A DNA stretch of 64,000 nucleotides, from positions 620,001 to 684,000 of the forward strand of contig CAVZOJ010000002.1 of the NCBI GenBank assembly GCA_963776845.1, read 5' to 3'. A program made the position numbers and the translations under genes. This stretch comes from Roseitranquillus sp963776845 (GTDB lineage Bacteria > Pseudomonadota > Alphaproteobacteria > Rhodobacterales > Rhodobacteraceae). Shown here piece after piece: positions 36,940 to 45,515 of the stretch (positions are counted from its first letter, which is position 1; every line of letters starts with the position of its first letter). The notes beneath the pieces were generated by a model. It searched no databases, was not told the origin of the DNA, and saw only the letters and a list, made by a program, of their open reading frames with translations.

Positions 36940-37149
36940 TCAGGAGCGCAGGGAGTCGGCGCCGGGTGCCGGCGCCGACTCCCAAGTTGCTGAGCCAAAC
37001 CTGCACACGACCGGCACCGATAGTCCGACCGACGCGACGAGGGCGCCGAGCCATATCAGGAGCAGGGCCGCGACCGGCCCCAGGCCGAGGGCGAGGACCA
37101 GGAGGGATGTCGAAACACCGCTGCAAATCGCGAAGAACGCCAGCTTCAT
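36940..37149 (-). CDS. Small hypothetical membrane protein
   Basis: A possible 69-residue protein starting at ATG 37149 (MKLAFFAICSG). It has two hydrophobic stretches (about 2-25 and 29-48: LLVLALGLGPVAALLLIW, LGALVASVGLSVPVV) and a polar tail. The tail is encoded by the hairpin at 36951-36983, which is odd for a real C-terminus. I do not recognise the family. Reality of the gene is moderately supported by the hydrophobic pattern only. Confidence 0.4.
   Translation of the reverse strand: MKLAFFAICSGVSTSLLVLALGLGPVAALLLIWLGALVASVGLSVPVVCRFGSATWESAPAPGADSLRS
36951..36983. terminator. Strong bidirectional hairpin between convergent genes
   Basis: Arms GGGAGTCGGCGCC (36951-36963) and GGCGCCGACTCCC (36971-36983) are a perfect 13 bp inverted repeat with a 7-base loop. 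It lies 18 bp after the ParA stop and inside the end of the small convergent membrane-protein frame. There is no T-run. Confidence 0.55.
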
Positions 37150-37374
37150 GGGGCGACAGTCGCCGGGCAGGTCGGGCATTGCAACTGTGAGTTGTGACTG
37201 TTCGCTGCGTCTCGGGCGTCACCGGCGAGATGTCGCTGATCGGCGCGCCGCATCGGCTCCGATCGGCAAGCGGGTTGAAAGGCACAGGCATGAGACACAG
37301 GTCGATGACTTGCACCATGGCCGGCTCGAGACGCAGGCAAGCCTCGGGAGCGCGGCGAAACGGAAGGAGGTCGG

Positions 37375-37788
37375 ATGTTGACCCGAAAATCGCGGATCGC
37401 GGCAAGTGCTGCGATCACAGCACTTGTAGCGGCAACAACACCGGTACTTGCGCAGGACGCAAGCCAGGACACGACAGGACAGGAGGAAACGATGCAGGAA
37501 CAGCTGACACTGACCGAGGAAAAGCTGGACAGCTTCGTCGATGCTGCACTCGACGTGCAGGGCGTGACGGAAGACTTCGCCCCGCGCGCAGAGGCGGCCG
37601 AAACCGATGCGGAGCGGCAGGAGCTTGCCGAGGAGGCGAATACGGCGATCCGCGGCGCGATCGAGGAGACGCCCGGCATCACGATCGAGGAGTACGTCGC
37701 GATTGGTCAGGCGGCGCAGCAGAACCCCGAGCTGGCGCAGCGCATCACCACGATGGCGCAGGAAAAGGCCGCTGCGAACGACGGCTAA
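37375..37788 (+). CDS. DUF4168-like exported protein
   Basis: A 137-residue protein with a signal peptide (MLTRKSRIAASAAITALVAATTPVLAQ) and an acidic, alpha-helical mature part (LTEEKLDSFVDAALDVQGV, ITIEEYVAIGQAAQQNPELAQRITTMA) matching the DUF4168 pattern of small periplasmic proteins of unknown role. GGAGGTCGG precedes the ATG. It is a single-gene unit followed by a classic terminator. Confidence 0.82.
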   Translation: MLTRKSRIAASAAITALVAATTPVLAQDASQDTTGQEETMQEQLTLTEEKLDSFVDAALDVQGVTEDFAPRAEAAETDAERQELAEEANTAIRGAIEETPGITIEEYVAIGQAAQQNPELAQRITTMAQEKAAANDG

Positions 37789-37810
37789 CGCCGATGGTCA
37801 TCTGCGGCAA

Positions 37811-37839
37811 AGGGCGCCTATTCTAGGCGCCCTTTTTTT
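37811..37839 (+). terminator. Rho-independent terminator of the DUF4168 gene
   Basis: Arms AGGGCGCCTA (37811-37820) and TAGGCGCCCT (37824-37833) with loop TTC are followed by a seven-T run. It is 22 bp after the stop codon. Confidence 0.9.
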
Positions 37840-37956
37840 GCGCTCCGAGGTGTCAAGCTGGCCTTGCGATGGCGCGCAACGAACTGAAAAATATAGAGAA
37901 AGCCCCATGCGTTACCTGTTCGCGTACAGCGCGGCGCGGGCATAGGCGCAGGGATG

Positions 37957-37977
37957 TGGGGCGCCGAGGGCGCCCCA
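37957..37977 (-). terminator. Hairpin downstream of the first cold-shock gene
   Basis: Arms TGGGGCGCC (37957-37965) and GGCGCCCCA (37969-37977) with loop GAG lie 7 bp beyond the leftward stop codon. There is no U-tract, so it may act as a terminator or as a 3'-end stabiliser. Confidence 0.5.
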
Positions 37978-37984
37978 GAAGGGG

Positions 37985-38191
37985 TCAGGCAGCGGTCAGG
38001 TTGGTGGCGGACTCGCGGCCCTGTCGGTCGCGCTCGAGTTCGTACTCGACCTTCTGCCCGTCGGCGAGGCCGGTCAGGCCGGAACGCTCCAGCGCGGAGA
38101 TGTGCACGAACACGTCGCGCTTGCCTTCATCCGGCTGGATGAAGCCGTAACCCTTTGTCGTATTGAACCATTTTACGGTGCCTGTGGCCAT
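37985..38191 (-). CDS. Cold-shock protein, CspA family
   Basis: A 68-residue single CSD domain that binds single-stranded RNA and acts as a chaperone. Both RNA-binding motifs are present: KGYGFIQ (RNP1) and VFVHISA (RNP2), after the typical MATGTVKWFNTTKG start. AAGGAGACC is 5 bp before the ATG. It has a paralogue at 38554-38760 in the same orientation, with its own promoter and a near-identical leader layout. Confidence 0.96.
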   Translation of the reverse strand: MATGTVKWFNTTKGYGFIQPDEGKRDVFVHISALERSGLTGLADGQKVEYELERDRQGRESATNLTAA

Positions 38192-38302
38192 CGCAGGTCT
38201 CCTTCAGTCGTCGCTGCCCGCACTGTGCGGCAGCCTGGCTTGGTCGGTCGCGGTCGAAACTGAAGCCCGTAGAGGAGACAGTGGTCGATGGTCGGACGTA
38301 GC
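38192..38302 (-). promoter_or_regulatory. Structured 5' leader of the first cold-shock gene
   Basis: The untranslated leader runs from the inferred promoter to the ATG. Read on the minus strand it contains GTCTCCT (complement of 38273-38279), then a GCTGCC/GGGCAGC-type hairpin, then the ribosome site AGGAGAC (complement of 38197-38203). The first element is the exact 7 bp complement of the last. The same order occurs in the leader at 38761-38873. Confidence 0.6.
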
Positions 38303-38308
38303 AGGCGC

Positions 38309-38337
38309 GATATGCGTGAGCGCCGGATCATTTGCAA
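38309..38337 (-). promoter_or_regulatory. Putative promoter of the first cold-shock gene
   Basis: On the minus strand, TTGCAA (38332-38337) is followed after exactly 17 bp by CATATC (38309-38314). The second cold-shock gene has the matching pair TTGCCA-17-CATAGA. Confidence 0.5.
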
Positions 38338-38347
38338 GAGGTGCCGA

Positions 38348-38437
38348 AACGTACGTTTTCGTACGTTCCAGACCCCCCTCTTGTACGTTTTCGTACAGGA
38401 AGCGCGGCGATCTGTACGTGCAGGCTTGCACGTACAG
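38348..38437. repeat. Array of three GTAC-centred palindromes upstream of a cold-shock promoter
   Basis: Three inverted repeats share a GTACG core. (1) AACGTAC/GTACGTT at 38348-38354 and 38361-38367, including the perfect palindrome AACGTACGTT. (2) TGTACG/CGTACA at 38382-38387 and 38392-38397. (3) An exact 11 bp pair at 38412-38422 and 38427-38437. They begin 11 bp upstream of the -35 hexamer of the first cold-shock gene and end 60 bp before the terminator of the second. Regulator-binding sites or RNA hairpins are both possible. Confidence 0.6.
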
Positions 38438-38496
38438 AAGCCTGTTCAGGCGTCTTGGTGCGGTGGCGCAGGGGGGCCGCCGGCCGCCCGGGCATG

Positions 38497-38524
38497 AAAA
38501 AAGGCGCCGGGTGAGCGGCGCCTT
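38497..38524 (-). terminator. Rho-independent terminator of the second cold-shock gene
   Basis: Arms AAGGCGCCG (38501-38509) and CGGCGCCTT (38516-38524) are followed, in the leftward direction, by a T-run (A-tract 38497-38502 on the plus strand). It is 30 bp beyond the stop codon. Confidence 0.88.
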
Positions 38525-38553
38525 CGGTTCGTTCGGTCGACCTTGAGCGGTCG

Positions 38554-38760
38554 TCAGGCGAGCTGGATGTTGGTCGCGGAGTCGCGTCCGTCGCGGCCGC
38601 TCTCGATGTCGAAGGTCACCTTCTGGTTGTCGCTGAGGGTGGTGAGACCCGCACGCTCCACCGCCGAGATGTGCACGAACACGTCGCGCGAGCCACCCTC
38701 GGGCTGAATGAAGCCGAAACCTTTGGTGCTGTTGAACCACTTCACTGTGCCATTGGCCAT
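38554..38760 (-). CDS. Cold-shock protein, CspA family
   Basis: A 68-residue CspA-type RNA chaperone with RNP1 KGFGFIQ and RNP2 VFVHISA. It is about two-thirds identical to the protein at 37985-38191, so the pair is a tandem duplication that also copied the regulatory leader. AAGGAGAC precedes the ATG at 38760. Confidence 0.96.
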   Translation of the reverse strand: MANGTVKWFNSTKGFGFIQPEGGSRDVFVHISAVERAGLTTLSDNQKVTFDIESGRDGRDSATNIQLA

Positions 38761-38873
38761 CGTGATGTCTCCTTGTCTTGTTGCTGCCCGCGTCGGTGCG
38801 GCAGCCCGGCTCAGTCGGTCGCGATCGAAACTGAAGCCGTGAGGAGACAGTGGTCGAAAGAGATAACGTAGCG
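38761..38873 (-). promoter_or_regulatory. Structured 5' leader of the second cold-shock gene
   Basis: On the minus strand the leader contains TGTCTCCT (complement of 38842-38849), a GCTGCCGCA...GCGGGCAGC hairpin, and the ribosome site AGGAGACA (complement of 38766-38773), so the two ends can pair over 8 bp. Element order and spacing match the leader of the other cold-shock gene. Confidence 0.6.
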
Positions 38874-38879
38874 ACCTCC

Positions 38880-38908
38880 TCTATGCCCGCCGCGTGCGAG
38901 GATGGCAA
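38880..38908 (-). promoter_or_regulatory. Putative promoter of the second cold-shock gene
   Basis: On the minus strand, TTGCCA (38903-38908) is followed after 17 bp by CATAGA (38880-38885), the same arrangement as for the first cold-shock gene. Confidence 0.5.
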
Positions 38909-38942
38909 GCCTTTTTCAACGTCGGCCCCGCCGCGTTCCGTC

Positions 38943-39176
38943 TCAGCCGAGGGCGCGGGCGATCTGGTCCTTGAGGTGGCTGCGGGTGCGGCGCATCTCC
39001 TCCTCGTGCTCGTCGGTGGTGGGCTCGGCCCGGGTCTCGGCGCGGTGGATGGCGCGGTTCACCTCGTGGTACTCGTCCGTCAGGCGGCGGAAATGCGCGT
39101 CGCTCTCCCTCAGGCGGTGGATGGCGTCGGCCTTCTGCGGAAACTCTTCGGTCAGCTCGTGCGGGGTGTGGGACAT
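38943..39176 (-). CDS. DUF465 (YdcH-like) small protein
   Basis: A 77-residue helical, highly charged protein: MSHTPHELTEEFPQKADAIHRL, then HFRRLTDEYHEVNRAIHRAE and a C-terminal KDQIARALG. This is the DUF465 pattern seen widely in alphaproteobacteria, function unknown. GGAGGAA precedes the ATG. Confidence 0.82.
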   Translation of the reverse strand: MSHTPHELTEEFPQKADAIHRLRESDAHFRRLTDEYHEVNRAIHRAETRAEPTTDEHEEEMRRTRSHLKDQIARALG

Positions 39177-39374
39177 CGGTTCCTCCGTGGGTGTCGGCGG
39201 AGGGATGGGGGAGCGGCGGCGCGGCGGCCTTGATGTGGGTCAAGCGGGGCGCCGGTGCGCCTGCGCCTCTCCTGAAACGGATGAAACACGGCGCGGCATC
39301 GGCGCGAAACCACAGACGCGCAGGGTCATCCCATCGACCTGCGGCCCGACGGCCCAGCAGACAGGAAAGAGATC

Positions 39375-39467
39375 ATGGCCCAGCACAAGCACGACATGCC
39401 CCGCCGCCGCGAGCCCGGCCCGACGCCGCCCGTCACGTGGCGCTTTCGCGACTGGGCGATGATCTGA
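39375..39467 (+). CDS. Possible 30-residue basic micropeptide
   Basis: ATG at 39375 after AGGAAAGAG opens a 30-codon frame (MAQHKHDMPRRREPG, ending RDWAMI). It is rich in histidine, arginine and proline. Support is only the ribosome site and GC-rich codons in an isolated interval; I do not recognise it. Confidence 0.3.
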   Translation: MAQHKHDMPRRREPGPTPPVTWRFRDWAMI

Positions 39468-39573
39468 CGGCCGCGCCAGCCCACGCCCGGTGACGGCACG
39501 GAACCGCGGGCGGGGGGCGCCGGTTCCCCTTGGGTACGCGGCCTCGGGCCGCACCCCGCGAGGAGGAACGATC

Positions 39574-39738
39574 ATGCTGAGACGACTCGTCTCGAAATTT
39601 CTGGGCTCGAGTGGCCGCACCAGCCCGACCCACGGCACGCCGCCGCACGGCACGGCCACCCATGGCCACAGCTCGCCCAAGGCGGCAGCCGCCAAGACCG
39701 CGGCCAAAGAGGTCAAGAAGGCGGTCAACAAGCACTGA
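39574..39738 (+). CDS. Small basic hypothetical protein
   Basis: A 54-residue frame with an excellent site AGGAGGAACG before ATG 39574. The sequence starts MLRRLVSKFLGSSG, has a Pro/His/Thr/Gly middle (THGTPPHGTATHGHS) and an Ala/Lys-rich tail (AAKTAAKEVKKAVNKH) like a short nucleic-acid-binding tail. A hairpin follows at 39768. No family recognised. Confidence 0.5.
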   Translation: MLRRLVSKFLGSSGRTSPTHGTPPHGTATHGHSSPKAAAAKTAAKEVKKAVNKH

Positions 39739-39767
39739 GGCGCCAAGAAAGATGTGCCAGGTTCGAG

Positions 39768-39790
39768 GGGCGCGCCATGCCGGCGCGCCC
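39768..39790. terminator. Terminator-like hairpin
   Basis: Arms GGGCGCGCC (39768-39776) and GGCGCGCCC (39782-39790) with a five-base loop lie 30 bp after the small basic protein. Only two T follow. Confidence 0.45.
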
Positions 39791-40489
39791 TTGTATCCGC
39801 CCTTGCGCGCATCCTCTTCGTCAGGCGAGGCTGGTACGGACCTCGAGAAGCAGGGTGTGCTTACGGTGGACCCGCGGGCCCGGGTCGTGCGCTTACCCAG
39901 CCTGGCGCGGCGGCGGGTCGGTGCGGTCGGGCACGTTCTCGACGCGCGATGCACTCGAACCAGCAGCCTTGACCGAGGAATCTGCAGTCGGGTGCCGATC
40001 CGTGCGATCTCGAGCCGTTGGAGCCGTCGTCCGCGAGCCATCTCTCGCCGTCGTGGCTCGCAATGATGCGTTGTCCACTGTATGGTGAGAGCCAGACACT
40101 GGAGTCTGCCCAGCGGCGACTGCGGATGTCGCGCCCGGACGAGCTGCATGAGCGCGTCGACCACGGGTATTCCCAGCCCGGCGCATGCCACCAAGATCTA
40201 CGTTGCGGCAAAGCCGTGGTCTTTCAGCAGACTACCCGGTCGACGCAAAAGCGATCAACATATCCATAATCCTCGATATCCCGGAGATACGATTTACCAG
40301 GTCGGACTTGCTGGCGGTCAGCGTCTGGTTAACGGGGATAAAGTTGAAAGATCGCTGCGGGTCTATTCGCAACGGCATAATTGCTCAATACGTTTCAGAC
40401 TTGAAGCCGCGTGATTGCGGTGCCGTTTAAGAGAATGTGGCGTGCCTCGCGGTTAGCGCCCAACTGTTACTGCGAGACGGATCAAGCAT
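39791..40489. other. Interval without a convincing gene
   Basis: Open frames here are short, overlapping and lack ribosome sites or family features. GC content drops from about 40200 onward. I see no RNA gene. Confidence 0.5.
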
Positions 40490-40630
40490 GCCAGCGACGA
40501 GAGGGATGTTGCGGCGCATGTGCGGCTGATGTTGGCAGAACCCGGTCAAGCACGGGTTCGTGGGCGGCCCGAGGCGTGGCCGTATTCGTCGGTCCACAAG
40601 GCGATGCGCGAGGGTTGGTTCGAGCCGTAG
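40490..40630 (+). pseudogene. C-terminal remnant of a REP-associated tyrosine transposase (RAYT, IS200-like)
   Basis: Read across small indels, the segment encodes DERDVAAHVRL, then a NPVKHGFVG block, then PEAWPYSSVHKAMREGWFEP and a stop at 40628. The NPVKHG...WPYSS pattern is the C-terminal signature of TnpA-REP transposases. The catalytic HUH and tyrosine region is absent upstream. The frame is broken at about 40529 (extra base) and 40565 (missing base), so this is decayed or, in part, sequence error. An inverted repeat typical of their REP partners follows at 40698-40779. Confidence 0.65.
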
Positions 40631-40697
40631 GGGTTCGCGGCGTCTCGGAAACGGTGCGGTGGACCGGTTTCGGCCGGCGAACGGGCAGCAGAGGTCG

Positions 40698-40779
40698 AGC
40701 GGTTCACCCCGCCGACCGCGCATCATCGCAGACCCGGGGCGCGGGTGGGGAGCGGAGGAATGGCGGGGTGAACCCCGCT
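40698..40779. repeat. REPIN-like inverted repeat next to the transposase remnant
   Basis: AGCGGTTCACCCCGCC (40698-40713) and GGCGGGGTGAACCCCGCT (40762-40779) are nearly exact inverted copies about 48 bp apart. Pairs of REP sequences in this arrangement accompany RAYT genes. Confidence 0.55.
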
Positions 40780-41683
40780 CCTCGCTCGGCTCGGATAGCT
40801 CAAAAGCGGCTTCGATTTCTGCGCGGCGCTGATCGGAAAAATTCGACTCCGACAGCCCCTAGAACATTTCTTTAATGCTGCTATGCCTAAGCGACACGAT
40901 CGTAGCCTGCCGCCTTTGCGAGAGGTAGCCGCGAAGACGAAAATCTGCACGGAGAGACGTTGGATTGTCGCCGCCGTATTGCATCGGCTCATACGGATAG
41001 GCCTCCGTTTCCTTCCAAAGGCCTCCGATCGAGACAGCGCGGATTCCTCGCGTTACAAGCGGCATCGAGTGGGCAACCGATATCAGCCTATCGCAGTACG
41101 ATTATCATATGATAGCTAGCGCGATCGCCTTACCGCCTGTGTTAAATTCGACGGCGGCTGCTTCATTTCGACGTATCATTCTCCGCGTTGATGTAGCCGC
41201 GATATGGCTATCGTTTGTCGAACTGCCCGCTAGAAGACCTATACTGATTACCGGATCATTCCACCGAAGATCCTTGAAACTTGATCAGCGCATCCTCGAT
41301 GTCCAAGAATCATCGTCGATCTATTCGGAACGCGATGGCTCATGACGGTCAACTCCGGCGAATCGATTGCCAACATATGATATTCGCTGTCTGTGGTCAG
41401 CAGATATCTCCGCTATATCGCGCTGAGCGTCGAGACCCGGCGAGCAGCTCCTTAAATGTCGAGTAATCGAAGCTACATCCTTTGCGAGACGCTCTATTAA
41501 GCGCCACGATAGTTCGAGATATCGCGATAGTTTCTACCATCGTACTCCGCGTACTCGAGATCTGCATCTGGACGATCGTGCTCCAAATTGCTGATGCCCA
41601 GCAAACCGTCTTCCTGAGTCTCATACTTCGTGCCTGGCGCGCAATAAATTTCGAGACCGCACTGCTGAGCGCGAGCGACTCCG
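40780..41683. other. Lower-GC gene desert adjoining ettA
   Basis: About 900 bp with clearly more A and T than the flanks (for example ATTATCATATGATAG near 41101). No frame has a ribosome site, family motif or the GC-rich third positions seen elsewhere. A leftward frame at 40859-41065 is open for 68 codons but stops closely upstream. The shift ends abruptly at the ettA stop codon. It may be the residue of an insertion associated with the transposase remnant. Confidence 0.55.
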
Positions 41684-43341
<1,658 letters not shown>

Positions 43342-43586
43342 CGATCGTGCTCCTGAAGGGGCGTCTGGTTGGGGTCCTGATAGGGCACGCGCGCGGTGCG
43401 TTCAACGCGGGCTCCGGCGCTGTGGGCCGCGCGACGTTGCGCCGGCGGGCCGCGCGGCGGCCGGTGCCGCCGGGCATCGCCGGTCCGTGCGGCCTGCGGT
43501 CAATATGCGGGTCGACACCCGACGCGCCGGCGAGAATGTTGTATAAGGCGAATGATGCATGGGATGCCCAACCATAAGGTGAGCGG

Positions 43587-44826
43587 ATGAGCCGGCTCCT
43601 CGGAGGGCTCGACATCTGCGGGAACGGCGATCGCGCCGGTTTCGTGCTGGACTGCCTGTTGATGGTGCGGCGGCACCTGCGCATGGAGATCGCCTACCTG
43701 GCGGAGATGAAGGACGGCCGCATGATCTTTCGCGCGATCGACGCGCCCGGCCTGGAGGAGCTGGCCGCGCCGGGAGACTTCGCACGCGGCCGAGGAGGTG
43801 TATTGCCAGCACATCCTCGACGGCAACCTGCCGCGCGCGATCCCGGACACGCGCGCCGTGCCGCTGGCGATGTCGATGGAGATCACGCACGAGGTGCCGA
43901 TCGGCTGTCACGTCGGCATCCCGATCCGGCGCGGAGACGGCAGCGTCTACGGCATGTTCTGTGCGCTGAGCAGAGAGCCGATGCCGTCGCTGAACGAACG
44001 CGACGTCGAAGTCGCCGAGATGTTCGCCGAGCTGATCGCCGATCACGTCGACCGGACCATGAGCGCGCAGGAGGTCCGTGCCGCGATCGCGACGCGGCTT
44101 CGCCGGACCATCGACGATGGGCATCTGTCGGCGGTGTTCCAGCCGATCGTCGATCTGGGAGCGGGCAACGCCACGGGGTTCGAGGCGCTGTCGCGCTTTC
44201 CCGGTCACCCCGATCTGGCGCCGGTCACGTGGTTCGACGACGCCGATGAGGTCGGACTGACGGTCGAGCTCGAGATGGCGGCGATCCACTCGGCTCTCGG
44301 GGCGCTGCGGGTCCTGCCGGACGACGTTCATCTGTCGCTCAACGTCTCGCCGGCGACCATCGTCTCGGGCCGGCTCGCCGAGGCGTTCCAGGGCATTCCG
44401 CTGAGGCGCATCGTGCTCGAGGTGACGGAGCATTCCGAGATCTCGGACTACGCGCACGTCCTGGGCATGCTCGCGCCGCTTCGCAGCAACGGCGCAAGTC
44501 TTGCGGTCGACGATTCAGGCGCGGGATCGGCGGGCCTGCGGCAACTGGTGAAGCTCGCGCCCGACATCGTGAAGCTCGACCGGTCGCTGACGACCGGCAT
44601 CGCGAGCGATCCGGCCAAACGGGCGCTGGTGGCGGCGATGGTCCATTTCGCACGCGAGACCGGCGCCGAGGTGACGGCGGAGGGGATAGAGACCGAGACG
44701 GAGCTGGACGTCGTCCGCGGTCTCGGCGTGCACCGCGTCCAAGGATGGTACATCGGCCGTCCGGCGAGCCTCGACGCGACGGTGGCGCGGCTGCGTAGTT
44801 CCGGTCCGCTGCTGCCGCGAGCGTAG
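43587..44826 (+). CDS. GAF-EAL domain cyclic-di-GMP phosphodiesterase (one frameshift)
   Basis: About 412 residues: an N-terminal GAF-like sensor (about 1-160, EIAYLAEMKDGRMIFRAID, YCQHILDGNLPRAIPD, GIPIRRGDGSVYGMFCAL) and a C-terminal EAL domain. The EAL catalytic set is complete: GFEALSRF, LNVSP, LEVTEHSEI, VDDSGAGSAG, IVKLDRSL, AEGIET and HRVQGWYIG. So it should hydrolyse c-di-GMP. Loop 6 differs from the usual DDFGTG (S for F, A for T). A +1 shift near 43779 separates APGD from AAEEVYCQ. No GGDEF domain, and it stands alone. Confidence 0.88.
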
Positions 44827-45058
44827 ACTGGCCGGCGCTTTCTGGGGCGGAACTCGATGCTCTTCCGCAGCATGGACTCGCCCTCACGCGGCGACTTTCC
44901 GGCCATTCGCGCCCACAAGAGAGACGTGTGGGCCACAAATCTGCCTGATCTTCCACCGTATGCACGTCTGGCAGGCCATTGGAGGTATCTCCGGCGTCGA
45001 TCCTGACTGTATCGTCCCCGGAACGGCCGCAATGCCGTTGCAAGCGAGGAGAGCCAGA

Positions 45059-45496
45059 ATGGCCGGGACAGGAATGATCGTCGGACTCGACGGTTCGGAA
45101 GCGGGCGAAAGGGCACTGGCCTTCGCCAAGGAAAGGGCGAAGGAGGCAAGCGAAGGGTTGATCATCGTCTTCGTGATCGAATGGTCCCCCTTCACCTTTC
45201 AGACCCCTGAGGAGAACGAGGAGCGTCACAGGCGCCGCGAAGAGGAGCTGTCGATCGCGCACGAGCGCGTGCTGGACCCGGCGGTGTCGTCGGCCAAGGC
45301 CGACGGTCTCGAGGTAGAAGGCATCGTCCGGCACGGCGATCCCGCCGAAATCCTCGAGGAGATCGCGGTCGAAAAAGAGGCGGCGCATATCATCGTCGCC
45401 CGAAGTGCCGGCCGCAGGCTGCGCGATCATTTCTTCGGGTCGGTCAGCAGCCGCCTCGCGGCAATCTCGACGGTTCCCGTCACCATCGTCCCCTGA
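45059..45496 (+). CDS. Universal stress protein, UspA family
   Basis: A 145-residue Usp domain with the ATP-binding signature of the family in altered form (IVGLDGSEAGERALAFA; HIIVARSAGRRLRDHFFGSVSSRLAAISTVPVTIVP). The start at 45059 (MAGTGMIVG) follows AGGAGAG. It is 19 bp upstream of a sodium:amino-acid symporter, an arrangement common for Usp genes that tune transporters. Confidence 0.9.
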   Translation: MAGTGMIVGLDGSEAGERALAFAKERAKEASEGLIIVFVIEWSPFTFQTPEENEERHRRREEELSIAHERVLDPAVSSAKADGLEVEGIVRHGDPAEILEEIAVEKEAAHIIVARSAGRRLRDHFFGSVSSRLAAISTVPVTIVP

Positions 45497-45515
45497 GAGC
45501 AAGGATTCTGAGCCA

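Noticed and set aside
38348..38437. CRISPR-like array
   Set aside because: The repeats are palindromes of unequal length with no regular spacers and no cas genes nearby.
40859..41065. 68-codon leftward frame in the gene desert
   Set aside because: No ribosome site, stops just upstream, no recognised motif. Could be a remnant but not supportable as a gene.
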